Origin: Sandaracinaceae bacterium
GTDB taxonomy: Bacteria; Myxococcota_A; Polyangia; Polyangiales; Houyiibacteriaceae
Length of the DNA stretch: 11,227 bases
Direction: 5' to 3'
NCBI GenBank assembly: GCA_012514415.1
Contig: JAAZAH010000064.1
Location: 1 to 11,227, forward strand
The translations under genes were made by a program, and so were the position numbers. The first letter of the stretch is position 1, and each line of letters opens with the position of its first letter. This document shows, in pieces, positions 6,851 through 11,227 of this stretch. The notes beneath the pieces were generated by a model that made no database searches, was not told where the DNA came from, and was given only the letters and a program-made list of their open reading frames with translations.

Positions 6851-7720
6851 ATGCCTTCGCTTCGCACTCTTTCTCTCGCGCTCTTCTGCGTGAGCCTGCT
6901 TAGCCTCAGCGCATCCGCTCGGGCCGAGGATGTCCCTGATACTGATGCCGAGGCGCGTGCGCTTTATGAAGCCGGCCGCATCGCCTTCGATCAAGGCCGC
7001 TTCGAGGCAGCACTTCGTTATTTCCAAGGGAGCTATCGGCTGAGCGGTCGGCCCGCGCTTCTTTTCAATATCGGCACAGTTGCCGATCGCCTCAGGCGGG
7101 ATGAGGTCGCGCTCGATGCGTTTCGGAGATACCTCGCGGCCGTGCCCGATTCACCCGAGCGCCCCGGGGTTCTCGCACGCATCCGGATTCTCGAGGAGGC
7201 TGTCGCGCGCTCCCGCGAGGCCGCCGAACAGGGCAAAGAGAGAGAAAAAGAAGCGCAGGAGCCTGTGAGCGATCAAGAAGCCGTCGAGCTCGAGCTTCTC
7301 GGCCCCATCGAGGAAATCGGCTTCGACGACGAGCCGAGCGAGCCGCATACCGTGTCCGGCGACCTTCTCGTCGACGATCCCGGCGTTCGGAGCAGCAAGA
7401 GCTCAGGCAAGCGAACGGCGGGCTTTATCCTTCTTGGGGTAGGCGGTGCGGCCTTGGCGACAGGCGCGATCCTCGTGGCGGTCGGACAAAACAAACGGAG
7501 CGACATCGAAAACGCGCTCCCCGGCACCTATTATCGCGATCTCGCGAGCGCACATCACGCCGATGGCTTCACCGGAGGCGGGGTGGGTGCGCTCCTCGTC
7601 GGCGCAGGTGTGATCACAGGCGGGATTTTGATGATCGCCACCTCGCGAAGCAAAGCCGATGCGCGGCCTGTCGAGGTTTCTTTCGGTCCCTTGGGCTTCG
7701 AGCTCCGCGGAGAGTTCTGA
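6851..7720 (+). CDS. Exported TPR-repeat protein with two C-terminal hydrophobic segments
   Basis: This 289-residue protein is called from the ATG at 6851, where a typical signal peptide begins: MPSLRTLS, a hydrophobic core, then SASARA before Glu26. An in-frame ATG at 6764 has a better ribosome site but would add 29 residues with non-coding-like codon use, so it is the less likely start. Residues 31-96 form tetratricopeptide-like helices (LYEAGRIAFDQGRFEAALRYF; ALLFNIGTVADRL; VALDAFRRYLAAVP). A charged, probably coiled stretch follows (about 118-140), then an acidic linker and two Gly/Ala-rich hydrophobic segments at about 189-211 and 239-263. This layout is common in envelope proteins of Myxococcota-type bacteria. 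It probably acts as a scaffold in the periplasm or outer envelope; the partner is unknown. Its TGA directly abuts the ATG of the LDLa lipoprotein gene. Confidence 0.85.
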   Translation: MPSLRTLSLALFCVSLLSLSASARAEDVPDTDAEARALYEAGRIAFDQGRFEAALRYFQGSYRLSGRPALLFNIGTVADRLRRDEVALDAFRRYLAAVPDSPERPGVLARIRILEEAVARSREAAEQGKEREKEAQEPVSDQEAVELELLGPIEEIGFDDEPSEPHTVSGDLLVDDPGVRSSKSSGKRTAGFILLGVGGAALATGAILVAVGQNKRSDIENALPGTYYRDLASAHHADGFTGGGVGALLVGAGVITGGILMIATSRSKADARPVEVSFGPLGFELRGEF

Positions 7721-8737
7721 ATGTTACGCGCCGCTTTATCCTTGCAACTCGCTTTCCTCTTCTCGGCCTGCGTCACGATCCCCGAGGGGATCTTCGCCTG
7801 TGAAACCGACGCGGATTGTCCAAACGAAATGGCTTGTGCGATGGACCTCCGCTGCTATTCGCCCGATAGCGATGAATGGCCGGGGGCTGACAATCGTCCA
7901 GGCTATCGCTGTCCTTCGGGGGCGATCAGCGGCACCGATACCATCCCTCGGGACGCCGTTTGCAATGGAATCGTCGAATGCTTTGGCGGTGAAGACGAAG
8001 CCGATTGTGAAAACGTGAGCTGCTTTGACGATCCGGATTTTCCAACGCTGATTCCCCGAGCTTTTCTTTGCGACGGCGTCCCGGACTGCCCCCCGATCGA
8101 GAGCCTCAATGGACGCGTTCTCGATGAGGATGAATGCATGTTTTGCGGCGATAGCGATGAGATGATCTCGGCCGCCTATGTCTGCGATGGTTTTCCCGAT
8201 TGTGCGGACGGCTCCGATGAGCAGGAGTGTTTCCTCTGCGATAACGGTACGGTCATTCCGCGATGGATGATTTGTGACGGTCACGCCCAGTGCGGGCCGG
8301 ATGGGGGCGATGAGCGAGACTGTCCGTCGGGCGCCGACGCACTCCTTTGCGGTGACACGCTTATCCCGTCGCTCTTTTGGTGCGATGGAGCGATCGACTG
8401 CTGCGATGGGATCCCCTATCCCGATTTCGAGTGCGCGGGCACGGCGCTCCCGGAGGATGAGGATCCCGCACGATGCACGCGCCACCTTCGCCCGGATGCG
8501 ACCGTGGGAGAGTGGCCCGCGACGCATTATTGCGATGGACAGAACCTCCCGGCTTGGACGCTCTGCCAAGGCGTTCGAGAATGTGCCGACGGCTCGGATG
8601 AGCGACGCGCGAACTGTCCGTTCATTTGCAACGACGGCACGCGCATTCCCCGGTCGCTGGTCTGCGATGGAATCGACGACTGTCCCTTCGGCGAGGATGA
8701 GAGCGAGGCTCTCGGCGGCGTCGTCTGCGGGTTCTGA
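7721..8737 (+). CDS. Lipoprotein with LDL-receptor class A-like repeats
   Basis: This 338-residue protein begins with a lipoprotein signal peptide ending F-S-A-C, so Cys17 is the likely lipidated residue. A cysteine-rich head (FACETDADCPNEMAC, 25-39, with DADCP) is followed by seven modules spanning residues 64-336. Each module has the pattern C...IP....CDG..DC.DGSDE..C, which is the second half of an LDL-receptor class A domain. The acidic Ca2+-cage residues are kept best in modules 3 and 6 (CADGSDE). Modules 2 and 5 carry longer or degenerate last loops. It is probably surface- or periplasm-anchored and stabilised by disulfides and calcium, acting in adhesion or protein binding; no enzymatic domain is seen. 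The ATG follows the TPR gene's TGA with no gap, and GGAGAG at 7709-7714 is the likely ribosome site, so the two are coupled. Confidence 0.9.
   Translation: MLRAALSLQLAFLFSACVTIPEGIFACETDADCPNEMACAMDLRCYSPDSDEWPGADNRPGYRCPSGAISGTDTIPRDAVCNGIVECFGGEDEADCENVSCFDDPDFPTLIPRAFLCDGVPDCPPIESLNGRVLDEDECMFCGDSDEMISAAYVCDGFPDCADGSDEQECFLCDNGTVIPRWMICDGHAQCGPDGGDERDCPSGADALLCGDTLIPSLFWCDGAIDCCDGIPYPDFECAGTALPEDEDPARCTRHLRPDATVGEWPATHYCDGQNLPAWTLCQGVRECADGSDERRANCPFICNDGTRIPRSLVCDGIDDCPFGEDESEALGGVVCGF
7910..8728 (+). repeat. Seven tandem LDLa-like coding modules
   Basis: Module cysteines by residue are 64-81-87-96, 101-117-123-139, 142-155-161-170, 173-185-191-201, 210-221-227-238, 271-282-288-299 and 303-315-321-336. 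Every module has four cysteines rather than the six of animal LDLa domains. The repeats are similar only at protein level; the DNA is diverged, so this is not a recent tandem duplication. An irregular insert (about 239-270) separates modules 5 and 6. Confidence 0.85.
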
Positions 8738-8782
8738 CGCTCGTCGGTCCCGCCGGGCGCGTGCGGCGCGCTCGTAGCGACC

Positions 8783-8804
8783 TCGCCGTCTTCGGCGGAT
8801 TGTT
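8783..8804 (+). terminator. Weak terminator-like hairpin after the LDLa lipoprotein gene
   Basis: CGCCG (8784-8788) pairs with CGGCG (8793-8797) over a TCTT loop, with a flanking T-G wobble pair. The sequence GATTGTT follows. The stem is short and the T-tract is broken, so this could equally be chance. It sits in the 104-base gap before the next plus-strand gene. Confidence 0.3.
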
Positions 8805-8841
8805 ATCGCCAAACCACGGGCTCAGGCGATAGAAACGGACG

Positions 8842-9648
8842 ATGCCGATGGATCCCGAGACACAAAAGGCGCTCTATACCAACCTCCTCCTCATGGCCTA
8901 CGCCGACGGCAAGCTCGACGCCGGTGAGAACGCCTTCGTCGAAGCGGTGCGTGTGCGCGCGGGAATCTCGGTGGACGAAGCCGCACGATATCGGCGCGAG
9001 CTCGCGAGCGGCGCGATCGCCTTCCGCTCGGTGGGCGATCGAAGAAGCGCGCTCCTCATCGCGAAGGCGGCGATTGGTGCGGTATCGAGCGATGGAGAGT
9101 TTCATCGCTCGGAGCGCTACGCCCTTCTTGAGCTCGGAAAAGCGATTGGGCTTACGCGCGATGAGCTCCAAGCGCTTGTCTACGAATACTTCAAGAGAGA
9201 TGTTCTCGCCGAGCTTTTTCCGGAGACGAAGCCTGAGCCCGCCGAACCATCGGGTGAAATCGAGAGACCGTCGGGCGAGGCGTCGTCGGTTGTCATTGTA
9301 GGCGATGATTTTCCCGCGCTCGAGCGCTTCGCGGAGACCGTGCGCGACGTCTTCCGCGAGACGGCTCCTGAGCATCCCGTTGAAATCGTCTCGCTTCGCG
9401 GCGGCGAGGCAGCGCTTAAGAACGCCCGGTTGATCTTCTTTCACGTCCTTGAAGATCGCGCGAGCAGCATTCGCCGTTTCCAAAGGATCCGCGCGATCGC
9501 TACGGCAGAGGCGGCGATCGTCTTTATCGCGGAGCGCGGTCAAGCGTATCAAATTGGATACCTTTTGGATGAAGGGGCGGATGCTTGCCTCATCGCCCCC
9601 GTCTATCCCGAAGAGCTTCCCACTCTGCTCGAGCGTCTGCCGCGCTGA
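8842..9648 (+). CDS. TerB-like domain protein with C-terminal degenerate receiver (CheY-like) domain
   Basis: This is a 268-residue cytoplasmic protein. The N-terminal ~125 residues are all-helical and TerB/DjlA-like: LLLMAYADGKLDAGENAFVEAV (15-36) and a matching second unit, AVSSDGEFHRSERYALLELG (80-99), each with a D-G acidic loop followed by Glu. A Pro/Glu-rich linker (126-146) leads to a receiver-like alpha/beta domain, 148-266. That domain keeps the acidic triple G-D-D at 154-156, but the phospho-acceptor region LIFFHVLEDRASS has His201 where Asp is expected, and the C-terminal Lys-Pro is Ala252-Pro253. It is therefore probably a non-phosphorylated pseudo-receiver. The start at ATG 8842 is chosen (a second ATG lies at 8848); the ribosome site is weak. 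It is convergent with the downstream oxidoreductase, with a 28-base gap. The signal it senses is unknown. Confidence 0.75.
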   Translation: MPMDPETQKALYTNLLLMAYADGKLDAGENAFVEAVRVRAGISVDEAARYRRELASGAIAFRSVGDRRSALLIAKAAIGAVSSDGEFHRSERYALLELGKAIGLTRDELQALVYEYFKRDVLAELFPETKPEPAEPSGEIERPSGEASSVVIVGDDFPALERFAETVRDVFRETAPEHPVEIVSLRGGEAALKNARLIFFHVLEDRASSIRRFQRIRAIATAEAAIVFIAERGQAYQIGYLLDEGADACLIAPVYPEELPTLLERLPR

Positions 9649-9676
9649 ACGGGGCGGCTGCGCTCCGGGGGGTGCT

Positions 9677-10687
9677 TCAGGGAAAACGCGTCGGTGCGTT
9701 CATCGCGATAAACGCGGCGATGAGCGGCCAAGGTGCTCCGGACGGAAGACCCAGCACCGGATGCTGGAAGCCGTATTGCTCCCTTCTCCTTAGCTCGCGC
9801 CGACAGTGGAGCGGGTTGCCGGAGATGGTGAGCGCGTCGATCATCTCATCGGTGACGGCGGCTTCGGCTTGAGCGCGCGTCGATTTATCGCGGTAGAGGC
9901 GCGCGATTTCATCGCACTCCTCCTTATAGCCAAAGCCCGCGAGTAGCTCGTAATAATAATCGCCCATTCCGCCCACATAGAAGGCAATGAGCTCGCGCGC
10001 CTTCTCGGCCGCTTTTCGGCCGGGCATGGGGATGAGCGTGGTAAAGGGCGCTGTGACGATTTCATCCGGATCGCGCCCGACCTTCCGCGCGCCTTCGGCG
10101 ATGTACTCCCGTCCGCGAACGATCTCTTGATAGGGGTAGAAAATTGGCATCCATCCATCGGCCATCTCGCCGATGGAGCGGATTGCGTTCGGTTTAATCG
10201 CCGCCACAAAGATAGGGATATGCTCACGGACGGGCTCGATCTCGAGGGCGAAGGGGCGATAATCGTGTAGCTTCATGCCCGCTTCGCTGAGCTTTCCGCC
10301 GGCGAGGAGCGTGCGTACGGCGCGGATCACATCGCGAACCTGTGTGAGCGGCTTTTCGAACGGCCGCCCATGGAGCCCTTCAATCACGCGCTTTCCGCTC
10401 GTCCCGATGCCGAGGATGACGCGCCCGCCGCTGATCTCATCGAGGGTCGCCGCCTGCATTGCGATGAGGGCGGGGCTTCGACTGAAGACATTCGTGATGC
10501 CGGTGCCGAGCTTGATACGTTTGGTGTGAACGGCCATCTCGGTGAGCAGACTGAACTGCTCATACCCCCACGCTTCGGGAACCCAAAAGCTCTCGTAGCC
10601 GAGCTTATCCGCGAGGATGGCCGCCTTGAGATAGGTCTTTCGATCGTATTGTTTCCAGAACGCAGCGAGACCGATTTTCTGAGACAT
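9677..10687 (-). CDS. LLM-class (luciferase-like) F420-dependent oxidoreductase
   Basis: This 336-residue protein has the bacterial luciferase-like TIM-barrel fold. Diagnostic stretches are ADKLGYESFWVPEAWGYEQF (26-45), RIKLGTGITNVFSRSP (57-72), and TLDEISGGRVILGIGTSG (81-98), the cofactor-binding R-x-x-L-G-x-G-x-G region. Later come IPIFVAAIKPNAIRSIGEMADGW, typical of F420-dependent reductases, and DPDEI. Members transfer hydride from reduced F420, or in some branches use FMNH2 with O2, so the cofactor should be treated as likely rather than proven. Substrate is not evident. ATG at 10687 has AAGGAG about seven bases upstream. It lies 59 bases after the TesB stop on the same strand, so probable co-transcription suggests a link to acyl-CoA metabolism. 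The C-terminus is slightly variable but complete. Confidence 0.88.
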   Translation of the reverse strand: MSQKIGLAAFWKQYDRKTYLKAAILADKLGYESFWVPEAWGYEQFSLLTEMAVHTKRIKLGTGITNVFSRSPALIAMQAATLDEISGGRVILGIGTSGKRVIEGLHGRPFEKPLTQVRDVIRAVRTLLAGGKLSEAGMKLHDYRPFALEIEPVREHIPIFVAAIKPNAIRSIGEMADGWMPIFYPYQEIVRGREYIAEGARKVGRDPDEIVTAPFTTLIPMPGRKAAEKARELIAFYVGGMGDYYYELLAGFGYKEECDEIARLYRDKSTRAQAEAAVTDEMIDALTISGNPLHCRRELRRREQYGFQHPVLGLPSGAPWPLIAAFIAMNAPTRFP

Positions 10688-10746
10688 TCAACACTCCTTG
10701 GAACGCTTCGGACGGATTGCGCATTGAGACGAGAGATTCGCTGCGC

Positions 10747-11227
10747 TCATTTCGGTGTACGGAGGCGCATCAGACTCTCTTGGGCGACGCTCGCTATGAG
10801 CTTTCCATCCCGCGAATAGATGCGCCCTAGGTTGAAGCCGCGACTTCCCGACGACGTGGGGCTCTCCATTTGGTAGAGGTGAAAATCATCAAGCTTCACC
10901 TTCTGATGGAACCAGATCGCGTGATCGATGCTCGCGATTTGGAGGCCGGGATCGAACCAAGTGCGCCCGTGCCATTGAATGCAGTTATCGAGGAGGCCCA
11001 TATCGGTGGCGTAGGTCATCACAGCCGCATGGATGATGGGATCGTCGGGGAGCGCGCCTGCGGCCTTGAGCCAGAGCCGCTTGAGACCGCGATGGGGCTG
11101 CGGGTTCAGAGGATCGATGGGTTCGGGATCGCGATGCTCGATGGGCGCGCCAAGGCTCAGGAGGAATTTGAAGACGGGATGGTTTGAGCGCTCGACGAGT
11201 GCCTCGAGTCGCTCCCGATTCGAGGGA
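10747..11227 (-). CDS. Acyl-CoA thioesterase II, TesB family (partial, C-terminal part)
   Basis: The minus frame is open from the window edge to a TGA at 10747, giving 159 residues; the N-terminal hotdog and the start are outside. This portion matches the second hotdog of TesB: LKAAGALPDDPIIHAAVMTYATD, then ASIDHAIWFH with the catalytic Asp (codon 10926-10924). The SPTSSGSRGF segment supplies the Ser/Thr of the triad. The end reads GRIYSRDGKLIASVAQESLMR with the catalytic Gln (codon 10782-10780). Family members cleave acyl-CoA to free fatty acid and CoA in the cytoplasm. The visible part is intact with no frameshift. An internal GTG-ATG at 11022-11017 could be misread as a start, but the upstream frame clearly belongs to the same protein. 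Confidence 0.92.
   Translation of the reverse strand, partial: PSNRERLEALVERSNHPVFKFLLSLGAPIEHRDPEPIDPLNPQPHRGLKRLWLKAAGALPDDPIIHAAVMTYATDMGLLDNCIQWHGRTWFDPGLQIASIDHAIWFHQKVKLDDFHLYQMESPTSSGSRGFNLGRIYSRDGKLIASVAQESLMRLRTPK

Noticed and set aside
7736..8812. A 358-codon open frame on the minus strand opposite the LDLa lipoprotein gene
   Set aside because: It is longer than the real gene but is an antisense shadow: Arg/Ala/Ile-rich with no domain, while the plus strand shows repeated cysteine modules and a lipobox.

Overview
The window comes from a moderately GC-rich bacterium (about 60% GC by eye) with dense, short-spaced genes. The gene mix suggests a myxobacterial or deltaproteobacterial-type (Myxococcota/Bradymonadales-like) Gram-negative: a TPR protein with Gly/Ala-rich hydrophobic segments, a lipoprotein built of LDL-receptor class A-like repeats, a luciferase-like F420-type oxidoreductase and a TANGO2/NRDE protein. 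This placement is inferred from gene content only; there is no rRNA or other marker.

Layout. (1) 1-289, minus: N-terminal part of a thiopurine S-methyltransferase family protein, cut by the window edge. (2) 290-594: divergent intergenic region with a candidate promoter, a hairpin and two perfect palindromes. (3) 595-2597, plus: an ExaC/AldB-type aldehyde dehydrogenase followed by a DUF779 protein, a pairing known from many bacteria, separated by a perfect 11-bp stem-loop. (4) 6479 down to 2801, minus: four closely spaced genes that look like one operon, in transcription order acyl-ACP-thioesterase-like protein, family IV (HSL-type) esterase, LCMT-like methyltransferase, TANGO2/NRDE protein. 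(5) 6480-6850: divergent intergenic region with a good sigma70-like promoter. (6) 6851-8737, plus: an exported TPR protein abutting, with no spacer, a lipoprotein with seven four-cysteine LDLa-like modules. (7) 8842-9648, plus: a TerB-like domain fused to a degenerate receiver domain. (8) 11227 down to 9677, minus: the C-terminal part of a TesB-type acyl-CoA thioesterase followed by a luciferase-like F420-dependent oxidoreductase.

How the parts may work together. Much of the window deals with aldehyde, acyl and carboxylate chemistry: aldehyde oxidation, two different double-hotdog thioesterases, a carboxylesterase and a methyltransferase from a family that methylates carboxylates. The four-gene operon is the most suggestive unit, because it puts bacterial TANGO2, whose role is unsettled, with enzymes that could release, methylate and de-esterify acyl carboxylates. 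The TPR/LDLa pair is a separate cell-envelope unit, probably Ca2+-dependent and structural or adhesive. The TerB/pseudo-receiver gene is probably a non-phosphorylatable signalling or scaffold protein. No mobile elements, CRISPR arrays, tRNAs or rRNAs were seen.
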